64,000 bases of DNA from Achatina immaculata. Its lineage: Eukaryota > Mollusca > Gastropoda > Stylommatophora > Achatinidae. The position numbers and the translations under genes were made by a program. Where the stretch lies: NCBI GenBank assembly GCA_009760885.1, contig CM019692.1, positions 50,249,430-50,313,429 on the forward strand, given 5' to 3'. Shown piece after piece: positions 53,696-64,000 of the stretch. The stretch's first letter is position 1, and each line of letters starts with the position of its first letter. Under the pieces are notes generated by a model. That model saw nothing but the letters and a program-made list of their open reading frames with translations, was not told where the DNA came from and ran no database searches.

Positions 53696-54515
53696 CCTCA
53701 ACCCCGATTTTATTCCCAAATCCCCCATAGGGTATAGACTCCCAGCCTCCCCCCCCCCTTTCAATAGCGAATAGACTATCAAACCCCACATAGGGTATAG
53801 ATTCCCAAACCGCACATATGGTATAGACTCTCAACCCCCCCCCCCCCCCCAATAGGGTATAGATTCCGAAACCCCACATAGGTATAGACTCTCAAACCCC
53901 ACATAGGGTATAGACTCTCAAACCCCACATAGGTATAGACTCCCAAACCCCACATAGGGTATAGACTCTCAAACCCCACATAGGGTATAGACTCCCAACC
54001 CCACATAGGGTATAGACTCTCAAACCCCACATAGGTATAGACTCCCAAACCCCACATAGGGTATAGACTCCCAAACCCCACATAGGGTATAGACTCCCAA
54101 ACCCCACATAGGGTATAGACTCCTAAATCCCACATAGGGTATAGACTCCTAAATCCCACATAGGGTATAGACTCCTAAATCCCACATAGGGTATAGACTC
54201 CCAAACCCCACATAGGGTATAGACTCCTAAATCCCACATAGGGTATAGACTCCCAAACCCCACATAGGGTATAGACTCCTAAATCCCACATAGGGTATAG
54301 ACTCCCAAACCCCACATAGGGTATAGACTCCCAAATCCCACATAGGGTATAGACTCCCAAATCCTACACAGGTTATAGACTCCCAAATCCTACACAGGGT
54401 ATAGACTCCCAAATCCTACACAGGGTATAGACTCCCAAATCCTACACAGGGTATAGACTCCCAAATCCCACATAGGGTACAGACTCCCAAATCCTACACA
54501 GGGTATAGACTCCCG
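53696..54515. repeat. 26-bp minisatellite, about 30 units
   Basis: Unit TAGGGTATAGACTCCCAAAC plus CCCACA. Left units are degenerate with poly-C insertions. Central units are nearly identical. Right units switch to ATCCTACACAGGG, so edge variants have spread locally. The many overlapping minus-strand frames (YTLCGVWESIP-type) are periodicity artefacts. Confidence 0.92.
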
Positions 54516-55890
54516 TAGTGAGGATAATCAGAGATAACGCGGGATTTGCCGGATGGAATCCACAAACAATTACTTCGCAAAACTGTTATCTCGGTAACAA
54601 CAGGCAAGTGCATAGTGCGCTGTTTCCTGTGGCTGGGCGGCTGTGCTCCACGCCGGAGTCTGTGGTTCTACCCTGGTGTAGTTTTTATTTCTTTCTTTCA
54701 CGTCTAACGGGCTTTTGTCTACTACTTCTAGAACGCTAACCAGACAAAACTGTGCTAAATCACTTTATATTGATAACAATAGCAGTTTTTTTTTTAGATT
54801 TGCGACCTTTTCCCTTATCCTATACATCCTCAGCCACCACCACCACCACCACCACACACACACACACACACGCACACACATACATCACTTTAAGTACCAC
54901 AGATATAACACAATTCTGAGCTTCAAACAGCAGCAAACTAGTAACGACTCTATGAAAACATGAGGCAAACAAATACTCTGGAACAAGCTTCGCGCTTACA
55001 CGGCAAGCAAAACAGAATCGTTCTATATTTAAATGCCTGCTTTATTGTACAAAATTTCTATCCTGAATATAGCAATCTCCTAGTAATCTTTCTCTCCCAA
55101 AATAAATCTACACCTCCCGCTACATCCCCCTCCCCCCAATTTAAAAAAAAAGAGAGGGGGGGGGGGCAGGAATCATAAATACAGATAAGCATTTTCTTTG
55201 TCTGTCTGGTTGCGAGAGTTCATGACCTTGGACTGGGGTACAGATTGTCATGTGTCGACGCTATGTCTATGTACGCGGAAATGAAATATTGGCTTAAATA
55301 ATTCCAGCCGGCCTCAAAGTACATATGACACCATACACATAAGCTTCCAAAGTAGCAAGAGTAAGGTTTGGAAAGGCACCCAAAAAAAAAAATTATGTAT
55401 AAAACATTGGTTCCGAGAATAATGAGTCCCTGACGAAGATGATCCTCACGGAACAGCTGGGGTTTCTAATGATGGCGGGACTCGGTTCAGATCTGCCATG
55501 TGTGACTCATGTCATGACATATTTGGCTGGAGATGGTTACACCCATTATTACACCGACAATTTTTAGACTCTCGTTTCGTTTTTTTTTTTTTTACGTTTT
55601 GTTTTGGGATTTGTTTTTCCCTCAAAGTAATTTTACTTCTAGGAAGACGGACGGTGCAACTCCTGGCTCGAGGGGAGAGGGGGGTGGGGGAGGGCCTTGG
55701 AGATGAGGGGTGGCGTGGATGCGGTTTGTGGATGAGTTGAGAGGAAGTGCTGAAGTGTGGGGGGTGGAGTGAGGACTGCTGATCATAAACTGTGAGTCTT
55801 AAAACAGTCGGTGTGTCCTGAATGTTCAAGCATAGAGAAAAACAAAAACACTCTAGTGTGAGTGAAATGCACTCCAAGGTTGCCAAACGA
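54516..55890. other. Gene-free stretch (~1.4 kb)
   Basis: Contains CAC and CA microsatellites (about 54834-54880), a poly-G run (about 55155-55166) and a poly-T run (about 55581-55594). The minus frame 55512-56066 (184 codons) has no motif and ends in the GT-rich repeat. Confidence 0.45.
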
Positions 55891-55964
55891 AGGGCAGCAT
55901 GGCCGTAAGCTTTGAACGCTACCTTCTCATTCAGGAAGCGCGGGTTCGAAGCATGAAAGGTTCG
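55891..55964 (+). mobile_element. Possible tRNA-like SINE head
   Basis: AGCATGGCCGTAAGC could be a weak A box and GCGGGTTCGAAGC (about 55938-55950) a fair B box at tRNA spacing. No body can be defined. Confidence 0.35.
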
Positions 55965-56072
55965 GAGGGGAGGGGGGGGGGGCGGGGTGGGGGTGTTGTG
56001 TTGCGAGTGCGTGCGTACGTACATGTGTGTGTGTGTGTGTGCGTACGTACGTGTGCGTGCGTGCATGTTTTG
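55965..56072. repeat. Poly-G then GT/GTAC-rich tract
   Basis: Runs of G (about 55966-55982) followed by TGTGTG and GTACGTAC. Confidence 0.85.
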
Positions 56073-56277
56073 CTATCAGAGGGAAAAGCAGAAAAATGAG
56101 CGTGCAGACTTCTTGACGACAGATCTGAGTAAGCGACCCTCAACCTCAGGCGTTCCTGCAACCTTTGGGGACAAGTATCTCTGCCGCAGGCGACATCTTG
56201 CCGGACCTGTCATGTGACTTTGGTGGGGACGAAACCCTCTCACAGTTCTCGACTGGTGACACATTGGAATTTGTACA

Positions 56278-56325
56278 CATCCATCCATCCATCCATACAT
56301 CCATCCATCCATCCATCCATCCATG
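56278..56325. repeat. (CATC)n microsatellite
   Basis: About twelve CATC tetranucleotides, one with CATA. Confidence 0.9.
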
Positions 56326-56690
56326 TCCTTGATTAAGGCGATCGGCCAAGCAAATCACCGCCCAGCATGCCCTGTAATGTTTTGCAGGGCAGAAACAAAT
56401 TCTCTCCATCTCTCGCGGTCTGCAGGCAGTCTTTGTATTGTACCCCATCTGTGCTACTCATTTTTGCTTCTACTCGTACAATTCTCTGCCAGGTAGCCCT
56501 TGGTCGGACTCCCTTTTTCCCTCGGGTGGCCATCGCCATGTTGCTGGGGTCTCTTCACCGCACATGCGTCTTACAGGACAGGAACAAATTCTGTCCACTT
56601 CTCGCGGTCTGCCTCCACCCTTTGTATGATATCTCAGACGTGCTCCATGCTTCTTGACCTGACTTCATCAGTTCTTCAGGTTAACTTTGT
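56326..56690 (-). mobile_element. LINE C-terminal scrap (L5 type), antisense
   Basis: Minus-strand frames contain GVRPRATWQRIVRVEAK, then after a shift the ARDRERW-like and NITG-like end. CTCTCGCGGTCTGC occurs in reverse twice (about 56411 and 56597), indicating a partial internal duplication of the LINE tail. Confidence 0.6.
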
Positions 56691-56747
56691 TGAGCCTATT
56701 TTGTCCCCCTCTTTCTGTCAGATACCAATGACGATGCTGTTTCAACA

Positions 56748-56890
56748 GTTGTCAGTCAGTCAGTCTTTTGCATATCCCTTGCAAATCCCCTAACAGCTTT
56801 CCTGTTGGCCTCTCGGTTGTAAGCAAGATGCCCTGCTGCTGATGCATGCATTCGCAGATCGTCAACGATGTCTTGCAGCCATCTTCCTCA
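56748..56890 (-). mobile_element. L3-family LINE, extreme 3' end, antisense
   Basis: GTCAGTCAGTCAG tail, GGCCTCTCGGTTGTAAGC and the CAGCCATCTTC segment, as in the other L3 ends. Confidence 0.75.
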
Positions 56891-58004
56891 TCAACAGTTG
56901 TATTGAACGTAATATAAGTAAAAGGTAAAAGGTGCAAGTTCCCCTAGAAACAGCTGTGTTAAGAAGACACTTATCTTAACATTGTCCTAGTGAGACAGGG
57001 AACATGATATCTGATTGCTTAAAAAGAACTCTGACCTGCTTCTGTAGACCAGAACCAGTAGTAATCTGCATTATTTCTTATTGTTAAAGTTATAAAGAAT
57101 AATGTTTCCTTTTATAAGACATACTTTTTTTTTTTTAGAGAAAGGAACTTTCTATAAGAGAAAGAAGAATTATATAACTGGGAAATCTGCTGGTAGCCTC
57201 TTTCTCTGTTACATGAATGTCAGATAATTCGGACAAATTCTATATACGCTAAGAAATACCACACAGACATAGGCAAAATGGCGTTTACAGTTACCCTTCC
57301 ACCCCCCTCCCCCAAAGATAGAAAGCCCTCCAGCTTTTGGCATTGCACATCCGTCAATAGGTAGACCTGAGACCTTAGTCTGGAGCCACACTGGCCTTGT
57401 CAGGATAGTAGACGGATTGGGGGGGGGGGGCGTAGGGGATCACTTGCGGAGATGAGGAGAATCTGATGTGAAAATAATGAATCCAGGATGTGACAAGGCT
57501 ATGAGTCTATACAGCAATGGCTATCAGAATGTGATAATCAACACAGAATCAGCAGACTATAGGCGGCAGTAAAGGACATCGTTGAAGAACTCATCAGATT
57601 TTTCATCACAAATAGAACTGTTTGCAGGTCATCAGGCTGACCTGTGTTGGACACATGAGCCTGATCCTTGCTCCTCACTGGAAAGGCCTTATGGATATGA
57701 AAGAAAAAGTCTTAGGACAGAAACCGCGACATGGAAAAGCCTGCAGCTCAAACAGAGAGCTGTACGTTCCACTATCTGGCACGAGGGAAACGGAGTGTTA
57801 ACTCGTAGATCGGGGGATCGGAAAAGTCAAAAGTAGAAGTAATATTATGCCATGAAGGCACCTATGGAATATGATAATGTTAGAATCCACACTTTCCTTG
57901 ACGTGGGGCCACACTAGAGATCACATGAAGTCTGGTCGTCTCTCCTTCCCAGTCTCATAATAAGGCAGGTATTCATTTCTACAGATGGGTGGCTGGGGAG
58001 CGTC
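56891..58004. other. Gene-free stretch (~1.1 kb)
   Basis: Only a poly-T run (about 57127-57138) and poly-G (about 57419-57430). A plus frame at 57582-57836 has no motif. Confidence 0.45.
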
Positions 58005-58085
58005 CTTGCTGGATTCGAAACATTGACCTTTGTCATGAGAGGCTAGTGCACCAAACATTTTGTCACTCAGGCAGTTAATCTAAAA
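58005..58085 (-). mobile_element. tRNA-like SINE head, antisense
   Basis: On the minus strand: A-box-like TGCCTGAGTGAC, CTCATGAC in the anticodon-loop position, and B-box-like GTTTCGAATCC. Stems do not close well, so it is a relic. Confidence 0.45.
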
Positions 58086-58129
58086 TGGCGGGTTTTGGTA
58101 CTTACGATAGAAATGAATGTCATTGAAAC

Positions 58130-58650
58130 ATAGGGTAAATCTTGTTTCTGGTAACTGCATTCAGTTATTGAACACAGGGTAAATCTTGGTTCTGGTTGCT
58201 GCATTCAGTTATTGAACACAGGGTAAATCTTGGTTCTGGTAGCTGTATTCAGTTACTGAACACAAGGTAAATCTTGGTTCTAGTTGCTGCATTCAGTTAT
58301 TGAACACAGGGTAAATCTTGGTTCTGGTAGCTGCATTCAGTTAATGAACACAGGGTAAATCTTGGTTCTGGTTGCTGCATTCAGTTATTGAACACAGGGT
58401 AAATCTTGGTTCTGGTAGCTGCATTCAGTTACTGAACACAAGGTAAATCTTGGTTCTAGTTGCTGCATTCAGTTAATGAACACAAGGTAATTCTTGGTTC
58501 TAGTTGCTGCATTCAGTTAATGAACACAAGGTAAATCTTGGTTCTAGTTGCTGCATTCAGTTAATGAACACAAGGTAATTCTTGGTTCTAGTTGCTGCAT
58601 TCAGTTAATGAACACAAGGTAAATCTTGGTTCTAGTTGCTGCATTCAGTT
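58130..58650. repeat. 43-bp minisatellite, about 12 units
   Basis: Unit core GGTAAATCTTGGTTCTGGT and GCTGCATTCAGTTATTGAAC. Two alternating unit types (CTGGTAGC with TTATTG; CTAGTTGC with TTAATG) suggest a dimeric expansion. Confidence 0.92.
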
Positions 58651-58714
58651 GTTATTTCCTGTTAAATCATAAACCTAACAACATTTGCCTCACATGAATT
58701 CCACCAGGTCATCT

Positions 58715-59365
58715 GGCCTAGTATTATAAAAGGTGAATCTGGCCTGGTATTAAACAAGTTGAATCTGGCCTGGTATTATACACAGTGAATCTGGCCTGGT
58801 ATTATACACAGTGAATCTGGCCTGGTACTATACAAGGTGAATCTGGCCTGGTATTATACACAGTGAATCTGGCCTGGTATTATACAAGGTGAATCTGGCC
58901 TGGTATTATACACAGTGAATCTGGCCTGGTATTATACAAGGTGAATCTGGCCTGGTATTATTCACGGTGAATCTGGCCTGGTACTATACAAGGTGAATCT
59001 GGCCTGGTATTATTCACGGTGAATCTGGCCTGGTATTATTCGCGGTGAATCTGGCCTGGTACTATACAAGGTGAATCTGGCCTGGTATTATTCACGGTGA
59101 ATCTGGCCTGGTATTATACACAGTGAATCTGGCCTGGTATTATACACAGTGAATCTGGCCTGGTATTATACAAGGTGAATCTGGCCTGGTATTATACAAG
59201 GTGAATCTAGCCTGGTATTATACAAGGTGAATCTGGCCTGGTATTAAACAAGGTGAATCTGGCCTGGTATTATACAAGGTGAATCTGGCCTGGTATTATA
59301 CAAGGTGAATCTGGCCTGGTATTATACAAGGTGAATCTGGCCTGGTATTATACAAGGTGATCTTA
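58715..59365. repeat. 26-bp minisatellite, about 25 units
   Basis: Unit CTGGCCTGGTATTATACAAG plus GTGAAT with ACACAG and TTCACG variants arranged in recurrent patterns. Confidence 0.92.
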
Positions 59366-59754
59366 ATGCCATTTCCTGATTAAGAGAATTCGTACCTTAC
59401 AAGCTGCACTAGATAAACACATGAACCTTGGTGACATTATGTAGAAGACTTCTTAGATCGCCTTGTAATCGCTGGTATCAAAAATGGGGGTCTATGAATG
59501 AAGGTGAAATCTCAGTGTGTTTTGTGGTATCACAAAAAAAAAAAAAACCAGTTAACCAGTTCAATGAAAGTTCAGAATTGAGTACGGACGAGATCCGCAC
59601 GATGTTGAAAGCAAGACATTTTGGTGTGGAAAGGTGAAAGAGACTGGCAGTATTGAAAACCTTAAAAGGAATTGGTGGTCCAGTTTGAATGAAGAGACTG
59701 TTGACGGCTGTGCGTTATGCTTTCCATAGCACAGGGCAAGAAAAACTGAGTATC
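59366..59754 (+). other. Unidentified possible coding relic
   Basis: The frame 59428-59637 includes a Ser/Glu-rich segment followed by STDEIRTMLKARHFG, and similar codon-like sequence continues past a stop. I do not recognise the family. It may be a decayed transposon or LINE N-terminal part. Confidence 0.25.
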
Positions 59755-59762
59755 GCTTAGAC

Positions 59763-60116
59763 CAGTGGTTCCCAACTGGTGGTCCACGGACCCCCGGGGT
59801 TTCGCAAAATCTGCCGTGGGGTTCCGTGACAGAAACTCCAAGTCGCCCCCCCCCTTTTTTTTTTTTCAAAACACGTAGGAATGTTACTTGATGCTTAATT
59901 TTTCTTAATTACATTACTGTCATTTTGAAAATGTACCACCTTTGTTCTATTTTAGTGTAATGTAGCATTTACTCATTAAGGTTACCTATATTTTCAGGAA
60001 AAAAAATATTTTGCATTTAATGCACACAGCTGCCATACACATATAGCATAGGGGTCTGTGACCTGGTATTTGAAACAGCAAGAGGTCCGCGGAGTTTTGT
60101 TGACTGGGAAACACTG
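59763..60116. mobile_element. hAT-like MITE with 8-bp target duplication
   Basis: Terminal inverted repeats CAGTGGTTCCCA at the left and TGGGAAACACTG at the right (one mismatch in 12). Flanked by GCTTAGAC (59755-59762) and GCTTAGAT (60117-60124), an 8-bp duplication with one mismatch, as hAT transposases make. At 354 bp with no transposase frame it is non-autonomous. The next-inner bases (GGTCCACGGACCCC; AGGTCCGCGG) are partly complementary too. Confidence 0.85.
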
Positions 60117-60199
60117 GCTTAGATGTTATCATGGTAGCAAATGAAGCACTTGCTGAAGTGAAAGAATAAAGTTTTTAAAAAAGGAAGAAAATACTTTTT

Positions 60200-60414
60200 T
60201 GAGTTGGGTAAAGTTAGAAAAGGCACTGACATGGAATCTTCAAGGAAACAGAAAACAAGGAAGACTTACTTGGAGAGAAATTATGACAGCGCTCAGAGAT
60301 AAGGGATACACATGGATGGATGCGGAGAATAACTCCAAGAACAGGAGTGACTAGAGAGCTTTATCGGTGGCCTATGTTCTCAAGGGAGTGAAAAGTGATG
60401 ATGATGATGATGAT
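60200..60414 (+). mobile_element. L7-type LINE 3' fragment with (GAT)n tail
   Basis: A frame reading TWREIMTALRDKGYTWMDAE, then DWRAL-like and KGVKSDDD residues. It looks like a LINE C-terminus and ends in GATGATGAT. It matches 29841-29947 in reverse. GAA copy G sits in its tail. Confidence 0.55.
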
Positions 60415-60580
60415 CTTCTTCGTTCGCTTCTACCACCAAGATCGCCCTGAGAGGGCCACAAGAGATCCCCGAAAGGACCACATGAGGTTCAGAGTATCGC
60501 GGGGCTTGGGCCTGTATTCTCGGTGGGTCGCAGAAGCGGGATTGCGTGACACCGTGGTTTTCGTTGCACCAGTTAAATTT
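60415..60580 (-). mobile_element. GAA-tailed element, copy G (tail-proximal truncated copy)
   Basis: Keeps only the GAA-tail end of the family (CTTCTTCGTTCGCTTCTACC to TTTTCGTTGCACCAG). GAT repeats flank it on both sides (left to 60414, right from about 60583), so it inserted into a GAT tract. Loss of the distal part only is what 5' truncation predicts if the GAA side is the 3' end. Confidence 0.8.
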
Positions 60581-60789
60581 ATTGATGATGATGATGATGA
60601 AAATTAGAAAACAAAACATCTGTAGCTTGTGTGATAAATGTTTCAGATCAGGAAAAGGCTATTTGCTAACTCCGTAGTACTAACCCATCGTGCAGTCCAT
60701 GCCTTGCAAGTCCACATAAGACACAGAGCATAGTGTCTGCTTGGAAAAATAGAACGTACCTGTGAGAGAAAGACAGAACAGTGAGAGAA

Positions 60790-61053
60790 TGGCAGTTATT
60801 GAGGAAAGACGCTAGCGTTAGTTGGGATATGTGCTCCGAATGACTGACAACTCACTACCAAAAATAACACTAAGATGGACACCACAGGGGAACAGAAGTA
60901 AGGGTAGACCAAAAGAGACATAGAGAAGAACAACAGAAAGGATGTTGAGCAATAGAGGGCTCACCTGGGCAAGAGCAGAAAAAAAAAGACAAAGGACAGG
61001 CATTTGTGGAAAACCCTTGCGGAAGCCCCATGTGCCCTGGACACTTAAGGTTC

Positions 61054-61089
<36 letters not shown>

Positions 61090-61090
61090 A
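60790..61090 (+). mobile_element. L2-family LINE 3' fragment with (GA)n tail
   Basis: Starts at GTTATTGAGGAAAGACGCTA and ends in GAGAGA (to about 61090). The frame has stops, for example TGG to TAG in the GHVLRM region and in KETW. Confidence 0.85.
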
Positions 61091-61165
61091 AATGGCCGTG
61101 GCTTGAACCACGGTCTCCAGTAGGACGATCAACCGCCCAGCCTGGTAGAAAGCAACGCATTATGC
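61091..61165 (-). mobile_element. tRNA-like SINE head, antisense
   Basis: Shares GGTCTCCAGTAGGACGATCA with the foldback element at 16961-17190. On the minus strand a B-box-like GTGGTTCAAGCC and an A-box-like GGCTGGGCGG are seen. It directly follows the L2 GA tail. Confidence 0.5.
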
Positions 61166-61244
61166 ACTCGGCCCTTTCTCTTGTTATTGTTTACCCTCTC
61201 ACATCTTAAGTGCTTCTTGTTCTTCGAGGCAAACTATACTACAC

Positions 61245-61650
61245 TGTGCTGTCATTTCACTATGCGCAGTCCTTGTTTGTATATGCTATAAATGTATACC
61301 TAAAAGTCTTTGTTGTTATTATATGCTATAAAATTATACCTAAAGGTCCTTATTTACTATATGCTACAAAAGGTCCTTGTGGTTTACTATACCGTATAAA
61401 TGTATATCTAAAGGCCCTTGTTGTTTACTATATTGTATAAATTTATACCTAAAGGCCCTTGTATTTTACAATACTGTATAAATTTATACCTAAAGGCCCT
61501 TGTGGTTTACTGCTATAAATTTATATCTATAAGTCTTTGTTGTTTACTATATGCACAATTTTATACCTAAAGGCCCTTGTTTACTATAAGCTCTAAATGT
61601 ATACCTAATGTTCCTTGTTGTTTACTATATGCTATAAATGTATATCTAAA
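61245..61650. repeat. ~41-bp degenerate minisatellite, about 10 units
   Basis: Unit core ATGCTATAAATGTATACC, TAAAGGTCCTTGTTGTTTAC with frequent small deletions. Confidence 0.85.
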
Positions 61651-61864
61651 GTTCAGATAGGACTCTTGCATATACACATTCTTGATAATGTCCTTTCTTT
61701 TACTATTTTGTTCCTTCTATGAAGCCTTTACGATTTTCTGAATCTTTTTTTTTTCTTCTTTCTTGTGGTCTTGTTGTCCACGTATTCAGTGTTTCCTCTT
61801 ATACGGGGGCTGTTCCTGTGGGCTATTGGTCTTTCTAGTAACTGGTCCCTTTAAAAACATCTCG

Positions 61865-62220
61865 GGGGTAGGGGAAGACGCTGTCCGATTTGGCAACCAG
61901 CGACCCATAGCTGACACGCTAGCGTCAGGGCTGGCAACCCACAGCTGATCAAGACCCTGCCCCATCTCTCTGTTGGTGCTCCCAGTAACAGCCATAGCCT
62001 GGCTAACGAAGCAGGGATCGCCATCGTCCACCTTGAGGGTGGAGCCTGCTAAAGAAGTAACTGCACATCCCCTGCTTTTTAGCTCCACCCAGGGCCTGAC
62101 AAAAAAATAGCCGTCATAACCCGCTCCCAATCCGACACGATGCTGTGTCTCAAAACTTTCTCAGCATTGGCTGAAAAAGCATACAGTGTATCTGGCAGTT
62201 CCAAGGAGGTAAAAGACATA
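61865..62220 (+). mobile_element. R5 family repeat
   Basis: Clear left end (GAAGACGCTGTCCG), then CCCATAGCTGACACGC, CAAGACCCTGCCCC, GCCTGGCTAACG, GGAGCCTGCTAAAGAAG, CCAATCCGACACGATGCTGT, and an end at GCAGTTCCAAGGAGG without a long GAA tail. Confidence 0.75.
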
Positions 62221-63159
62221 GCAAAACAAAGACATCAGAAAGTTTTTAAGTCACATTTTGAAGAATCTTCTGACGATGTCGGCTGCTATGACCCTCATTG
62301 ATCTTATATTCTTCTTCGTTACACTCTCTCATCCATCCATCCATCCACGCCGACTCTGTAGAGGAAGTCAGAAAGTGGTAATTACTTTATCACTTTCAAC
62401 ACAGTCCCGCATTTCATTACAAAACCATTTACGAAGAATCTGAACAGGGAAAGGACCAGAAGACCATATGCGCAGATGAACCTATTAAGTTTTAACAGAA
62501 ACGTTGAAACAGTAGCACTGCAACTGACGCGAGGACAAGTAATGACAAAATCGCTGGGACTGAGTTATTTATTTATCATCTTCTAGTGCTCTTCAGCTTT
62601 TAGTTGCCGTGTTTCTGTGCGCGGGTGGTGGGGGTGGGGTTGGGGTGGGGGAGGGGGTGTTAAAGAAGAATTAATCCCGCCTACATTTTCGCTCAAAAAC
62701 GTCTGTTACCTCAGGTTGTCCTCAATGAGAAACCCCACTTCTGACCCTGGGAATTTACCATCCAAACTCCCATCTACGTGAGATACGGTAACTTGTAGCT
62801 GCTACATGCGAATCACGTGATTGTCGCTTGTGCTTTCTCTGTGCCAAAGGAGCACACACGAAAAAGTGAGTGCGTCACAATTAATCATAAGAATTAGAGG
62901 CAAACTAAATGAACCCTTCAAATTTGGCAGAAAAATTAATTGGGAAAAATTTAGATACTACAGTGGTAATCGGAAATTCAGGAGACGGTCAAGGAGCCAT
63001 CTTATTTCGTTCTATGAAGAAAAACTGATGGCTTGTCCCTTTCTTTGCATAGAATGACAAACATAGTTTTGGTCGTGTTGGCAACCTTCTTTAGTTTTTT
63101 TTTCTCATTGTCACTAAAGCACGTGATTGTTGTTTCTCTTTTAATTACTGAACATAGTG
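62221..63159. other. Gene-free stretch
   Basis: Contains a CATC run (about 62330-62349) and a GGGGT-rich tract (about 62625-62658). The plus frame 62821-63057 has no recognised motif. Confidence 0.4.
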
Positions 63160-63240
63160 GGTGCTTGAGTAGCAAAATGGCTAGTGCGCCTGTCTTCCAT
63201 GCATATAAGGGTAAGTGGTTCTAATCCTGCCATAGGGGTC
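63160..63240 (+). mobile_element. tRNA-like SINE head
   Basis: GCTTGAGTAGCAAAATGGCTAG resembles a D arm, with a CTTCCATGC loop and a B-box-like GTGGTTCTAATCC (about 63218-63230). Similar in plan to the antisense relic at 58005-58085. Confidence 0.45.
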
Positions 63241-63351
63241 CAGTAGCTCAGTTGAAGGAGAGAAAACAGGACAAACAAAGTAGCAGGATTCTTCTGGAGC
63301 TGAAGAAAGAGAGGCAGTCAGGCCAGGCATGGTCAGTTACCATCTAGTGAC

Positions 63352-63430
63352 ATTCATTCATTCATGTGCATGTCCCTTGCGGAACTTTGCCTCCCTAACA
63401 GCACTCCTGTAGGCCTCTCGGTTGTGAGCA
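63352..63430 (-). mobile_element. L3-family LINE, extreme 3' end, antisense
   Basis: (TGAA)n tail in reverse, then GCATGTCCCTTGCGGAACTT and GGCCTCTCGGTTGTGAGC. Confidence 0.8.
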
Positions 63431-63469
63431 TTAGTCTAGGAAAATGTGTTCACTAATACCATATCCCTT

Positions 63470-63625
63470 TGATACCTCCATGGCATCATACAGCTGTCTT
63501 TACCTAGAAGCAGACACGAATAGCTGCTGAGACATCATACAAAGGCTGGCTGCAGACCATGAGAAGTAGAGATAACTTGTTTGCTGCCTTGCAAGATACC
63601 ACAACACGCACTGGACGGTGATCAT
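63470..63625 (+). mobile_element. LINE C-terminal scrap (L5 type)
   Basis: GGCTGGCTGCAGACCATGAG and the following bases parallel the AEDSEKWR segment at about 24680. Frames are broken. Confidence 0.4.
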
Positions 63626-63759
63626 TCATCATGGACACTGATGGATGAATCCGTTATAGTGTTTTACTGTCGTCTGGTTCATGTACAGTTCTTGGTGCAT
63701 TTATTGGTGAAGTGTTGTTTCCGGCGGTTATAATGATATCCACCTTGACCTAGTTTGTG

Positions 63760-63969
63760 ATATGAACACTGAGGTTGAAAGGGCAATAAATGAGAACGCA
63801 AGGACAAGATGACGGCAATGGAGAGGTGGAGGACGACGGATGGAACAGATGCTAGAAGACTTGCCAATGTGGCACGGGAAGAAATCAGCAACAGAGATAC
63901 TCAGAAATGCCAAGGACCGAGATTTGTGGAGGAGTATAGTCCTTCACAGAACCCAGCAGGCCTCGTGAT
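63760..63969 (+). mobile_element. LINE C-terminal fragment, family not assigned
   Basis: The plus-strand frame ends GKKSATEILRNAKDRDLWRS and stops at TGA 63967-63969. An R/G-rich GGGRRMEQML motif precedes it, the usual layout of an RTE-type C-terminus. A TG-rich stretch follows to the window edge. Confidence 0.6.
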
Positions 63970-64000
63970 TATATATGTGGTGTGTGTGTTTGTGTGTTTG

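Noticed and set aside
53779..54412. Multiple Tyr/Trp/Gly-rich minus-strand frames
   Set aside because: Translation of a 26-bp minisatellite in its three frames.
58130..59365. Regular 43-bp and 26-bp arrays considered as CRISPR or centromeric satellite
   Set aside because: No spacers for CRISPR; arrays are too short and too varied to call centromeric.
62821..63057. 78-codon frame with basic residues
   Set aside because: No recognisable domain, no neighbouring exon signals, codon use not informative.

Overview
The window is eukaryotic, repeat-dominated DNA from an animal. I found no host protein-coding gene that I can defend. The evidence is the lack of any operon-like or long open frame, many decayed non-LTR retrotransposons (LINEs) of RTE/BovB-like and related APE-endonuclease types, one metazoan-style tRNA gene with a pol III terminator, DNA-transposon relics of hAT and Tigger/pogo type, and very many micro- and minisatellites. 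The LINE C-termini, especially the KGHA-ending family and the RNase H-bearing family, look like those I associate with molluscs and other lophotrochozoans. A gastropod-like mollusc is my best guess, with low certainty.

Layout. 1-6.7 kb: minisatellites, a 3' LINE relic, then an RTE/BovB-like LINE (3533-5864) inserted into a 57-bp tandem repeat. 6.8-11 kb: two copies (A and B) of a 0.9-1.3 kb non-coding element that I call the GAA-tailed family. 11-24 kb: LINE 3' ends, a tRNA-Thr(UGU) gene (14184-14256), a foldback tRNA-like element (16961-17190), GA-rich satellite and minisatellites. 24-31 kb: GAA-family copies C, D and E, with copies of a second shorter repeat family (R5). 31-35.4 kb: a 1.1-kb GGTGAT array, a ~15-bp array and CTT-rich minisatellites. 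35.6-38.8 kb: a nearly full-length broken LINE (family L2). 38.8-42.4 kb: an RNase H LINE fragment and a Tigger-like transposon relic. 42.6-49.3 kb: a nested stack in which an antisense LINE (L3) is interrupted by an RTE-like fragment, GAA copy H and a second long L2 copy. 49.3-50.65 kb: long GAA copy F. 51-59.4 kb: large minisatellites and SINE/LINE scraps. 59.5-64 kb: a hAT MITE with an 8-bp target duplication, truncated GAA copy G, and further LINE and R5 fragments.

How the parts work together: the window records successive transposition. Each LINE family carries its own microsatellite 3' tail: (GAT)n for the RTE-like family, (GA)n for L2, (TGAA/TGAC)n for L3, and GAA-rich for the L4 and L6 families and for the non-autonomous GAA-tailed and R5 families. 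Target-site duplications of about 5-14 bp are visible around many insertions, so their true ends and orientation can be read. The most interesting material is the GAA-tailed family: eight copies, precise ends, internal hairpin-forming subrepeats, no coding capacity, and a possible shared 3' end with the RNase H LINE. Next is a Tigger-like relic that resembles elements I know from mammals.
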